A stretch of DNA of 64,000 nt from Algoriphagus hitonicola (lineage in GTDB: Bacteria; Bacteroidota; Bacteroidia; Cytophagales; Cyclobacteriaceae), in assembly GCF_900113375.1 (NCBI RefSeq), contig NZ_FOPC01000004.1, forward strand, positions 186,001 through 250,000. The letters are read 5' to 3'. Under the pieces are notes generated by a model. The model searched no databases. It was not told the origin of the DNA and saw nothing but the letters and a program-made list of their open reading frames with translations. The position numbers were made by a program, and so were the translations under genes. Within the stretch, counting starts at the first letter, position 1. The number at the start of each line of letters is the position of its first letter. Positions 43,359-52,229 of the stretch are shown here, in pieces.

Positions 43359-45953
43359 TTAATCTGTCAAGGTCTGGTTCATTAATAAACGGATTGCCAT
43401 TTCAAAACTCATCTCAGTTTGTATGTATTGATTGCCGGGTTGTTCCGACCGATAATCAATTATTTGAAAAATATCTTTCTCCGCAAAATCTTCATTTTCA
43501 TACCCCGTAGCAAAGTCCGCCTGATCGTTTTCATTTTCCATATAAACGAATCCATTGCCTAAAACTGCCCCGATTTTAGCATAATCGCCAAAGAAATATT
43601 CTTGGAGTAGAGGAATGATATTGCGGTAGAAAGAATCCAAAAGTTTGGGCTCGGGATTCTTTTTCTCTTCTTCGTTTAATAGAAAGTAAGAGTGTCCAAT
43701 AAGGTGATCTCTGTCCAAAAGCTTTTCAATACGCCTGTTGATTTTTCTCAGAATTTCAAAGCCTTTTACTCCTGCAAACTCATAATCAAGACCCGATAAA
43801 TCATAGCGTGGGGGCATCTCTGTGAAGCTAAATCTTCTTCTCAAGGCAGTATCCAAAGCTTCTACACTACGGTCTGCTGTATTCATTGTGCCGATGATGT
43901 AAAGGTTCGGTGGCACACCGAATTTTTCTTTACTATATGGGAGGCTTACCTCCAACGCTTCATCTTTACCAAGTCGTTTGTCTGCTTCAATCAACGTTAT
44001 CAACTCTCCGAAGATTTGTGATACATTACCACGATTAATTTCATCAATGATAAGGACGTAGTTTTTGCCTTTAACAGTGATGAAATCTTCTTTGGTCATT
44101 TTTTTAACTACCTCAACTTTGTCGCTGTATGTATATGCCTTTTCTTCTACTTTACCGTTTACCCTTTTCGTTATTTCTTTTATGGCATTTAAAACAGACC
44201 AATAGGCGGATGAATTACTTCCTCCAATTACCTCTCTAAATTCATCGTTTATATTACTTACGCTATCTAGGCTTTCAATGGCAGCCTGTAATTTTGCTAA
44301 CCTTGCCTTAGAAACCGTATAAGATCGGGTACCATTATGGTGCTTGATGATTATATTTCCTTGCTGTGAAATACTGTCAATCAATACTGTGCCGCCTGAT
44401 TTTGTCTTTAACTCAACTTCTTCATCATTGATTAACTTTTCTTGTACTTCTTCAATGAACATGTCGTAAAGGTTAGAAAAGTCCAAGGCTTCAGCGGTTT
44501 CTTTTGACTTTCTAAACTTGGCGATATCAAAGGCGGCTTCAATGCTTAGCTTTTTAAAAATACCAGGCTCAACTCTATAAATAATTTCCTCTCCCTCTTT
44601 TTCGGGTTCAATCGGCTTTATCCCCTCAATAAACTCTTCATAACTCATACTTTGATGAAATGTAGAAAAGACAATTTGCCCTTCTTTTAACTTTTTATCA
44701 AATTCATGTTTGATTTGAGCACGAGATAAGCCAGAAAAGTCCAAACCAATTATTTGAAGAGCTTCATTAACGGTATGGTATGTTTTACCAGTTCCCGGTG
44801 GGCCAAAAAGTATTTGGTTCAAGGGCTTATTAGAGTATTTTTTTGTCATTGTTAATTCAGTTTTTATTACGACCTCATCGTTTTCAATTTCTTTGATAGG
44901 TGAAAGGTTGTCTTGTGTCGGCTTTGAAAACTTGCCGAAAAATTTGAAATCTGTTATTGGCTTTGGTGAAATTTTCTCAATAGATTCTGCTAGAAAAATA
45001 ATGTAGGCCTTTTTCTTATCATCTTTATAATCTTCAAATTTGGAATGAAAGTGCTTAACACTTTTGGTCTCCCAATTCTTTTCGGATAATTCTTTTTGAC
45101 TAATGGCAAAATCAATAATGTTTGCCTTGTAATCTACTTGACCCTTACTGCTGTAGTATAGTGGAAAAGATTGTCCCTCCTTTATTTTATCCTTTAAAAA
45201 ATTCAGTGTTTTTTGACCACCGCTTGGTTTTTTACTGTTCCAAAGGATTAAACCCTCAAATGATGGTTCTAAATAGGTTGCATCTTCTTGCCAACCTGTT
45301 CCATCAGATGCCATTAATCCTATAACTTCTTCAACCCACTCTTGTCTAAAGGAATACACAAGAGAAGAAATCAAATATGTGTAATTATCCGGATTGAGCG
45401 GCTTTAATTCATATTTGCTAAAAAATGATTTAAGTTCATTTATGAAGGTACTTGCTGAATATTCCTGCTTTAATAAATTTACGCTCACCATTTGGCGGTG
45501 ATTCTCACTTAAAATTGTGCAATTGTCCTGAGGGCTTAAAAGATAGCTGAACGCGTTAATTATTGATTTCCCTGTTATCTCAGCATGTTTAAATTTGAAT
45601 TTAACCAAGCCCTCTACCCAATTACCCATGCGAACACTCGCATCAGCTAATATTCTATCATCATCGTATTGATTGTATTTTGATTTGTCCTTGGCTCGAT
45701 TGTCACAATAGGCAATGATTTCAAAAAGCAAATCCTTTATTTTATCAATTTCAGGGTTGATTTCTGTAATTTCGAGAAACTGGTTGTAATCCGAAGAAAG
45801 GCGAATCAAATCTTCCCTCATTTGATCAGATACTTCCAGCTCCAACCACTTATTGAGTGCTTGTTGACCTTTTAAGAAGTAAAAATCCGCTTCCTGAATT
45901 ATTTTCTGAAAGTGTGGTTGCTGGATGATATGTTCTATTTCTTGCTGATTCAT
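43359..45953 (-). CDS. mcrB: McrB-type GTP-dependent AAA+ restriction subunit
   Basis: 864 residues. The AAA+ motor has Walker A FGPPGTGKT at 383-391, Walker B VLIIDEINRGNVS, and the McrB signature MNTADRSVEALDTALRRRFSF. Residues ~1-370 are a long N-terminal extension, unlike the ~160-residue DNA-binding domain of E. coli McrB. Its second half (SFPLYYSSKGQVDYKANIIDFA, then a K-rich KKKAYIIFLAE) looks like an EVE/PUA-type modified-base reader, by pattern only. The protein forms a ring that moves along DNA with McrC. It overlaps hsdS by four bases (ATGA). Confidence 0.9.
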   Translation of the reverse strand: MNQQEIEHIIQQPHFQKIIQEADFYFLKGQQALNKWLELEVSDQMREDLIRLSSDYNQFLEITEINPEIDKIKDLLFEIIAYCDNRAKDKSKYNQYDDDRILADASVRMGNWVEGLVKFKFKHAEITGKSIINAFSYLLSPQDNCTILSENHRQMVSVNLLKQEYSASTFINELKSFFSKYELKPLNPDNYTYLISSLVYSFRQEWVEEVIGLMASDGTGWQEDATYLEPSFEGLILWNSKKPSGGQKTLNFLKDKIKEGQSFPLYYSSKGQVDYKANIIDFAISQKELSEKNWETKSVKHFHSKFEDYKDDKKKAYIIFLAESIEKISPKPITDFKFFGKFSKPTQDNLSPIKEIENDEVVIKTELTMTKKYSNKPLNQILFGPPGTGKTYHTVNEALQIIGLDFSGLSRAQIKHEFDKKLKEGQIVFSTFHQSMSYEEFIEGIKPIEPEKEGEEIIYRVEPGIFKKLSIEAAFDIAKFRKSKETAEALDFSNLYDMFIEEVQEKLINDEEVELKTKSGGTVLIDSISQQGNIIIKHHNGTRSYTVSKARLAKLQAAIESLDSVSNINDEFREVIGGSNSSAYWSVLNAIKEITKRVNGKVEEKAYTYSDKVEVVKKMTKEDFITVKGKNYVLIIDEINRGNVSQIFGELITLIEADKRLGKDEALEVSLPYSKEKFGVPPNLYIIGTMNTADRSVEALDTALRRRFSFTEMPPRYDLSGLDYEFAGVKGFEILRKINRRIEKLLDRDHLIGHSYFLLNEEEKKNPEPKLLDSFYRNIIPLLQEYFFGDYAKIGAVLGNGFVYMENENDQADFATGYENEDFAEKDIFQIIDYRSEQPGNQYIQTEMSFEMAIRLLMNQTLTD

Positions 45954-47227
45954 ATATTTTCCACTTTTCCATATTCAACCCCATCCTCAGCTGCCATCGA
46001 TAACTCAGTATTGATTTCGCTCACATCTATCATTCCAGTCATTAGCCTTGGCAATAGAATATCTCGGGCTTCTTTTAGATATTGATTTTGATTTCCTAAG
46101 ATGTATATCTGCTTGTAGATGGGTTCAACTATGGCGTTGAATTTTTCTAAAACATCATCGCTTGGTTTTTTAACTTTTTGAAATTTCAAAAATGCTGTCC
46201 AGTTGTAGTTTACAATATTGCTGGCACTTCTAATTTCAAAGACTTCCGTTCCTCTGATGTTTCGGAGAAAGCGTAGGAACAGAAATAAAAAGCTTGAATA
46301 TTCTCTTTTACCCGGGCGAGCCAATTTGCAGAAACTGGCAGGCATTACAGCATTGTCAAATTGCTTTAGAAGTTCTTCTGTAACCAAGAGCGTTTTCGCA
46401 ACGCCTTCGTAGCTGCTCCCTCCAGAAACTTCAAAAATGATATCTCCATCTTGCAATTTGCGCGATGCCAGATTGGATTTCTTATGATAGCGGAAAGGCA
46501 CTTTTTCAAGCTTACCATTCGGCAACTCATCAATATCGGTTCCTCTGATTACATAAGCAGGTTTATTAAATTCGTCTGTTAATTCATCATTGCCCCAACC
46601 ACCACCAATTTCGTGACCGATTAACGAACCCAAATTAACTTCTTCAAATTCTTTGTTGGCAGAATACATTTCATTGAAGGTATTCTGAGCCAATTCATCC
46701 AACAGCTTAATGCGTTGTAAATTAGTTTCAATCAGATCATCGTAGGAAGAAAGGATTTTGGCGATTTTTTGTTGGATGTGGAGTGGGGGAACCTTTAGAA
46801 TCGTTTTACCTACAAATTTCGCATCTGCTCTTTGTCTACCAGAAGCTCCAACAAAGCTATTGATTGCGTTTTGTCTGAACCAATCTGTCTTGGATAAGTA
46901 ATAGATAAAATCACAATCACTTACGTTTTTTTTACCTCTAAAAACAAAAAATTCCGTTGAACCAAAAGCAGGTCTATCAATATCCTTTATTTGTGCAATC
47001 TTCCCATTTTCTAGACTAGGCGTAATACGGGCAAATAAAGTATCGCCATTTTCAAATTTAGCACCGCTTCCATCGTAGATTTTAGTAAATGAAGCCCTTA
47101 CATATTTAAATCCAGCATCAACTTCATCCATCAAAACAAACGGGTATTCTTTTCCCTTTTCCATCTTAATTTTAGGGGGAAAATCAGCTATTTCACTAAA
47201 CTTATGCTCTTTCCAATCTTCCATCAT
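45950..47227 (-). CDS. hsdS: Type I restriction-modification specificity subunit
   Basis: 425 residues with the two-target-domain layout. TRD1 (residues ~1-150) begins WKEHKFSEIADFPPKIKMEKG and ends in the conserved helix HIQQKIAKILSSYDDLIETNLQRIKLLDELAQ; TRD2 (~195-385) begins LGSLIGHEIGGGWGNDE and is followed by NQNQYLKEARDILLPRLMTG. The subunit sets the bipartite DNA target of the complex. Its ATG overlaps the hsdM stop by four bases. Two tandem ATGs are present; the first is used here. Confidence 0.92.
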   Translation of the reverse strand: MMEDWKEHKFSEIADFPPKIKMEKGKEYPFVLMDEVDAGFKYVRASFTKIYDGSGAKFENGDTLFARITPSLENGKIAQIKDIDRPAFGSTEFFVFRGKKNVSDCDFIYYLSKTDWFRQNAINSFVGASGRQRADAKFVGKTILKVPPLHIQQKIAKILSSYDDLIETNLQRIKLLDELAQNTFNEMYSANKEFEEVNLGSLIGHEIGGGWGNDELTDEFNKPAYVIRGTDIDELPNGKLEKVPFRYHKKSNLASRKLQDGDIIFEVSGGSSYEGVAKTLLVTEELLKQFDNAVMPASFCKLARPGKREYSSFLFLFLRFLRNIRGTEVFEIRSASNIVNYNWTAFLKFQKVKKPSDDVLEKFNAIVEPIYKQIYILGNQNQYLKEARDILLPRLMTGMIDVSEINTELSMAAEDGVEYGKVENI

Positions 47228-49194
47228 AGTTCTAAGATTTGAATTTGATTCATCAAATCGGAAGCTTTGTTATTTAAATTATTTAGTTCAGATTGAATTT
47301 CAGTCATCCTAGTTTTGTAATCAAAATCTTCATCAATGATTATGCTATAACCAACATAGCGACCAGGCGTAAGTGAATAATCGTTCTCTTCAATTTCTTC
47401 TGAATCAACAATTTTACAAAGACCTTCGACATCTACATATTTGTTTTCGGGGAAATATTCTAAAAGCTTTTTCCAATCGCCTATACGTTGTTTGAGTTCT
47501 TTTAAAAATTCGGCAACAACTGTTTGATAAGCTTTCAAAGGTTTATTGACTTTGTTCAATTGGTCTTTGAATGGCTTCATTTTGGCAGTAGCCGTTTTCT
47601 TGTCAATTTCTTCACGCTCAACTTGTGCCGTGATTTTTGTGATCTCTTTCTCTAATGAAGCAATTAATTCAGAAACCTTGGGAGCAGGTTTCTCGAAGGA
47701 TTTAAAAACCTCTTTTGCTACTTGTGGGTTATCACTGATGCTATAATCAATCTTTTCAGGAATGATGATGTCCTCATTTTTCAAATCAATCGAAAGCTGC
47801 TTCAATTCTTTTGCAAGCACAACATAATGCCCGTTTACAATTTCAAATTGCTCTTTTAATGCTTGCTTATGCGCTTGTTCGGCTTGTGAAATAGCTTCCG
47901 TATTTCCTCTATACAATTGAACTATGGTTGTGAGGTTCAGCAATTGTCCATCAGAAAAGTCGTTAATTGTTGAACTAACAACACGATACGTGTTTCTAGC
48001 ATCAAGCATCAGGATTTTATCTTTGTTTTCCACTGGTTTCCCTTTATCAAAAAACCATAAGTGGCACGGTAAGGAGCGGGTGTAAAAGAAGTTATTACCC
48101 ACTGAAACAATGACATCCACAGTTTTAGTGGCAATCAGTTTCTCACGAATTAACTTTTCTGAGTTTCCGGCATCAGTGGCAGAACTTGCCATAACAAATC
48201 CGGCACGTCCTTTTTCATTTAGATACGAATTAAAGTACTGAATCCACATGTAGTTTCCATTGTCGGCATTGGGCACTCCAAAGGGTAAACGTGGATCTGT
48301 TTTTACATAGTCTTTATTTTTGTCAATCTTCTTCACATTGAATGGCGGATTAGCCATTACAAAATCACATTTGCCTGTTAGGTCGTGAGGGTTACTATAA
48401 AAACTATTGTTCTCAATTATTTTACCTTCAATCCCATGAATAGCAAGGTTCATTTTTGCCAAGCGAACGTTATTCGATTTTAATTCCGTACCGTAAACTG
48501 TAATGGCTTCGTTTACCTGTTTGTTGGTGTTGTTTTTTATAAAATGTCCAGTTTGCACAAACATACCACCCGAACCACAAGCAGGGTCATGAATAATTCC
48601 ATGGTCGGGTTCAATAAAGTTTACAATTAGTTGCACCAATGAAGGTGGAGTAAAGAATTCGCCTCCTTCCTGCGCACCTGCACCGCTCATTGAGAATTTC
48701 ATCAGGAAGAACTCGTAAATCCTCCCGAATACATCGCCTGTAATATTTTTTACGGCATCTTTATTAAAAACACGAATCAGTGAACGCAATAAGTCAGCAT
48801 CAAATTCCTGATAGTTTTTAGGCAAAATGCCTTGCAAATCTTTGTAATCCGCTTCTATCAATTGCATGGCATTGTTTACCGCCTCTGCGATATCTGCACT
48901 TTCAGGCAAGTTTGCTAAATGTTCGTATTGTGATTCAGCTTGCAAATACATAGCACCTGCACCAATTAAATCATCTTTTGTTAGGTCTCTTTTCTTACCA
49001 GTCCTTGGATTTATAGCCAAGGTTTCTTCAATCTGCTCTTTAGCTTCTTCAAACTTATTTTGCGCATAACGCAATAGAATCAAACCCAGAACAGGATCTT
49101 TATATTCGGCTGCTGTCAATTTAGAATTGGCACGCAATTCATCGGCAGCCCCCCACAATTCAGTTTCTAATTTTTTTATCTCTTCGTTTGTCAT
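47224..49194 (-). CDS. hsdM: Type I N6-adenine DNA methylase subunit
   Basis: 656 residues from the ATG at 49194 (a TTG two codons earlier is possible). An N-terminal helical HsdM domain is followed by the SAM site HDPACGSGGMF (motif I, around 205-212 in the longer frame) and the catalytic NPPFN motif IV (~284). The C-terminal third is longer than in short M subunits, with helices (ELIASLEKEITKITAQ, QRIGDWKKLLEYFPE) and ends in a coiled-coil-like region (QSELNNLNNKASDLMNQI) that packs against HsdS. It methylates adenine at the HsdS target. It follows the RloC-like gene by ten bases. Confidence 0.94.
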   Translation of the reverse strand: MTNEEIKKLETELWGAADELRANSKLTAAEYKDPVLGLILLRYAQNKFEEAKEQIEETLAINPRTGKKRDLTKDDLIGAGAMYLQAESQYEHLANLPESADIAEAVNNAMQLIEADYKDLQGILPKNYQEFDADLLRSLIRVFNKDAVKNITGDVFGRIYEFFLMKFSMSGAGAQEGGEFFTPPSLVQLIVNFIEPDHGIIHDPACGSGGMFVQTGHFIKNNTNKQVNEAITVYGTELKSNNVRLAKMNLAIHGIEGKIIENNSFYSNPHDLTGKCDFVMANPPFNVKKIDKNKDYVKTDPRLPFGVPNADNGNYMWIQYFNSYLNEKGRAGFVMASSATDAGNSEKLIREKLIATKTVDVIVSVGNNFFYTRSLPCHLWFFDKGKPVENKDKILMLDARNTYRVVSSTINDFSDGQLLNLTTIVQLYRGNTEAISQAEQAHKQALKEQFEIVNGHYVVLAKELKQLSIDLKNEDIIIPEKIDYSISDNPQVAKEVFKSFEKPAPKVSELIASLEKEITKITAQVEREEIDKKTATAKMKPFKDQLNKVNKPLKAYQTVVAEFLKELKQRIGDWKKLLEYFPENKYVDVEGLCKIVDSEEIEENDYSLTPGRYVGYSIIIDEDFDYKTRMTEIQSELNNLNNKASDLMNQIQILEL

Positions 49195-49204
49195 CTTCAA
49201 TATT

Positions 49205-51613
49205 TTAAGCTGTTGCTTCTGCTTCCGCAGGATTTATAAGTTCATTAATGCCGTTTAAATGCAAGCCATCAAAGAAATTGATAATATCTAAGGTATCCTT
49301 GGCAATTTCTTTTAAAGTTTCGTCTGGTATAAAATTGCATTCATCAAGCTGCTGCATGTTACCATGGGAGAAATTGTCGCAAACCTTGTTAATGCTTGCT
49401 AGTTTGTTTTTAAGTGTAGTTTTTGAGATTGAGCCAATCGTTTTATCATCCAAAGAATCGTAATCAATTACAGAATCAATAAAATCGGGCAAACCAGGTG
49501 TTTGCCCACGATTATTCGCAAGTTGAGCATACTTAAAACTGAAAAATGTTTCTAAAACTCTACGAACAAAATTGGGTAAGTACTTTCTAGCATCTTCATA
49601 GTCCGGTTCAGCTTTATCTCTAAAATTGATAATGTTCTCAAGCATATAGAAATATGGGCTCTGAAAGTTTTCCATTGATGCTGGCAAGTCGTCAATTTCC
49701 CCTTTACTTATTAGAAAAGTTGCCTTTTCATTTTTTGATTTGAAAAATGGATTTAGGTATTTTAAAAACAGCATGTTGTGGCTTAGCACAAAGAGCTGCT
49801 TGTAATCTTTGAATTCTTCATGAATTAAAAAAGCAGTGCTATAAAGTCTGTTGTCGTCTAAGCTAGAAATCGGGTCGTCAATTACAATAATAGTTTGCCC
49901 TTTATTTGTTACCTCTGTGGTTACCTTGCTCATAAAGTAGGCAAAAGCCAAAGCAGTTTTTTCACCTTCGCTTAGTGTGTTTCTAAGTCTCTTTTTTGTC
50001 TCATCAAAACCTTTGTATTTAATCAGGATGTTGTTTTGTTCTTCTCCTTCTCTTAAGTCAATCGTAAAGTGGGTTATTCCAAGTTTTTCAAGGTACTCAC
50101 CAACCTTTTTAGCCTCCATTTTCAGTTCCTTCAACCGTTGTATTTTCTGATCGGTTAATTCGCTAATGGAAGTTGCAATGTCTGAAATTGCAGAAGTGGC
50201 AGTATGAAAGTTTTCAATTCTGTTTTCCTCTGCTGTGCCGTTAAGTTCTTTGTAAATAAGTTGGGTATAAAGAGCTCGTATTTCTCCGTCAATTTTGGTC
50301 GGGTCAATTTTCTGGTTTCGCAAATCCGTTACTGCATTGTTCTTAAAGCTGTTTAGCTTATCAATGTTTTGATTGTAAGTATCAATTAGCTTTTGGATTG
50401 GCTCAACTTTAATAATTATTTTTTTACTCGAATTGCTTTGTTTTTCTATAATGCTGGTAAGCAACTCCTTTAAATCAGTTTCTATTTCAACTTTATCGAG
50501 TTCAGGAAATTTTATTTCTATGAATTTGTTGTATTTAATACCATAGGCTTGTATAGCAGCAGAATTTGTTTGTGTGGTCTTTAGCGATAAAATAGTGGAA
50601 TCAATACGCTCTTTCTGAATCTTTATTTTTTCAATAAAATCCAAATAACTTTTATCAAAGTAATCGGCAAATTCATCTACCAATGAATCAATTGTGTTAG
50701 ACAGGTCGGTTTTACACAAAGGGCAAATACTTTGGTCTTTCTCTTTGGATATAGTAAGTAATGATTCGCCAAGTTTAAACCAAGGCTCAATTTTATTGCT
50801 ATTTACTTCACCTATTTCCTCTTGGTAGAGCTGTATTTTGTCCTTGAGTTTGTCGGTCGCATTCTCTTTTGCTGACTGTTCTAACAAGCTAGAGAGTTCT
50901 ACAAGGTCAATTTCGATTTTTTTAAATTCTAATTTCGAAATTTCCGAAATGTCACTTTCCAGCTCTGCCTGCTTTTCGCTTAGTTTATACTCTGCAATTT
51001 TCTGAGCAATTGAGCTTTCAATTTCCTCTTTTGTATTGGAGGTCAATTCTGTAATTGCCGGAATTGTATTACCGGATCGTAATTGTCGGTTTGGAAAATG
51101 CTCTCTGTAAACTAAATTGTAAGCTGTTTTTAGTTCCTTGAATTTGTCTTCAATTTCTTTATTGTCGGCCTCTTTGCTTTCCTTTTCCTTGGTTTTTGTA
51201 TCAATATCTGCATTTATTTGCTTTATGGTAGGGTCTTCAAGAATAGTTTCAGCAACATTGAATTTCGTCATTTTTCCCACCGTGCCATCATAAACATGAC
51301 TTGCAATAAAATTTGAATTGAAAACATATACCCTTAAATTTTCCTGATTAGGTCTTACAGGATAGGTCAGGTCATCTTTGAACTTAACTGATGAATCATT
51401 GTCAGAAGTTTTGAGGTCTTTGAATAACTCGTCTTTCTGTTCTTGTGTAAATATTTTATTGCTTGCAACGAGATTAAATAAGTTTGATAAAGTGGATTTC
51501 CCGCTTCCGTTGAATCCAAAACAAATATTGTGTCTATTGAACTCTTTGGAACATTTCCACTGATAGGAATCATAAATACCCAGTTTCTTAATTTCTTTAA
51601 TCTTTTTAATCAT
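49205..51613 (-). CDS. RloC/PrrC-like AAA_13 ATPase, putative anticodon nuclease
   Basis: 802 residues. Walker A GFNGSGKST (33-41); a long coiled-coil region (~130-480) interrupted by C297-P-L-C300, a zinc-hook CxxC; ABC signature LSEGEK (547-552); Walker B IIVIDDPISSLDD (575-587); LSHN (610-613). The C-terminal region has R684-x3-E688 (FVRRVLETFFSF) and a late His750 (DNFSHGN). RloC proteins combine exactly this zinc-hook ABC ATPase with a C-terminal R-E-H tRNA nuclease that cuts anticodon loops when restriction fails; PrrC is similar but lacks the hook. Identification with RloC is inferred from layout. It is the first gene of the island operon and begins at the right-hand flanking repeat. 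Confidence 0.75.
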   Translation of the reverse strand: MIKKIKEIKKLGIYDSYQWKCSKEFNRHNICFGFNGSGKSTLSNLFNLVASNKIFTQEQKDELFKDLKTSDNDSSVKFKDDLTYPVRPNQENLRVYVFNSNFIASHVYDGTVGKMTKFNVAETILEDPTIKQINADIDTKTKEKESKEADNKEIEDKFKELKTAYNLVYREHFPNRQLRSGNTIPAITELTSNTKEEIESSIAQKIAEYKLSEKQAELESDISEISKLEFKKIEIDLVELSSLLEQSAKENATDKLKDKIQLYQEEIGEVNSNKIEPWFKLGESLLTISKEKDQSICPLCKTDLSNTIDSLVDEFADYFDKSYLDFIEKIKIQKERIDSTILSLKTTQTNSAAIQAYGIKYNKFIEIKFPELDKVEIETDLKELLTSIIEKQSNSSKKIIIKVEPIQKLIDTYNQNIDKLNSFKNNAVTDLRNQKIDPTKIDGEIRALYTQLIYKELNGTAEENRIENFHTATSAISDIATSISELTDQKIQRLKELKMEAKKVGEYLEKLGITHFTIDLREGEEQNNILIKYKGFDETKKRLRNTLSEGEKTALAFAYFMSKVTTEVTNKGQTIIVIDDPISSLDDNRLYSTAFLIHEEFKDYKQLFVLSHNMLFLKYLNPFFKSKNEKATFLISKGEIDDLPASMENFQSPYFYMLENIINFRDKAEPDYEDARKYLPNFVRRVLETFFSFKYAQLANNRGQTPGLPDFIDSVIDYDSLDDKTIGSISKTTLKNKLASINKVCDNFSHGNMQQLDECNFIPDETLKEIAKDTLDIINFFDGLHLNGINELINPAEAEATA

Positions 51614-51893
51614 TGTCTGTCTGGTTCAGTGCGTTGGCAAAAAATGGCTCTTTTGGTTTTGCGAAGCGTTGGCTTTTGTGTCGGGCAAAACCAAATGTGC
51701 CATTTGTGCGGTGGCATTTTCTTTATTGTCTTTATGCAGCAAAAATTTCATTGTCATATTGTTGTTTGTCTGTCTTTTTACACTGAGCGATAACTTTCTT
51801 TTTAACGCACTTTTTTGGCACTTATCCAACCAAATACGGGGGATAAACGCACCTTTCTTACCTTTTATTAATTTTCTCTAGTCCAGAGAAAAT
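51613..51893. repeat. Right-end flanking repeats of the defence island
   Basis: TTGTCTGTCT occurs at 51613-51622 and again at 51766-51775 (TTGTCTGTC also at 38770-38778 on the left). 51613-51730 is a GT-rich, non-coding copy of the segment at 38770-38880. AGCGATAAC at 51786-51794 is the inverse of GTTATCGCT at 38713-38721. A separate hairpin ATTTTCTCT/AGAGAAAAT (51871-51893) lies just outside. The operon promoter must lie here, but no clear TAnnTTTG was found on the minus strand. Confidence 0.6.
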
Positions 51894-52130
51894 CTCCAAT
51901 CTTTCATCGAGATATTCTCGCGTTCCTTCTTTTGATTGTCAATTAAAGCATTTCAAACTAAAAAACTATAAACCAAATGGAAAATCTACTATTTTTCAGA
52001 CTTTTGCTGTCGTTTGATGGTTTTCTACATTTTGCGGATAGGACTACCCTCATTGCCTCTTTTCTGATAGGCTTGAAGTAAAGGATGTTAGCCGTGGGGT
52101 TTTCGATCCAACATGTCCATCCTTTTGAAC
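51894..52130. other. AT-rich non-coding gap
   Basis: No coding frame with family resemblance on either strand. It separates the defence island from fumC. Confidence 0.4.
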
Positions 52131-52163
52131 AAAAAAAGCCCTCCCATTGCTGGAAAGGCTTTT
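52131..52163 (-). terminator. Rho-independent terminator of fumC
   Basis: On the minus strand AAAAGCC and GGCTTTT (plus-strand 52157-52163 and 52134-52140) form the stem with an inner CCA/TGG pairing, followed by a run of T (plus-strand A run 52131-52137), about 65 bases after the fumC stop. Confidence 0.7.
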
Positions 52164-52229
52164 CAGGTTCGTCCCCGAACTCAAGTCGTCAAAGTCTAAG
52201 GGAAAAATCATTAAATACAGATGCTTCTC

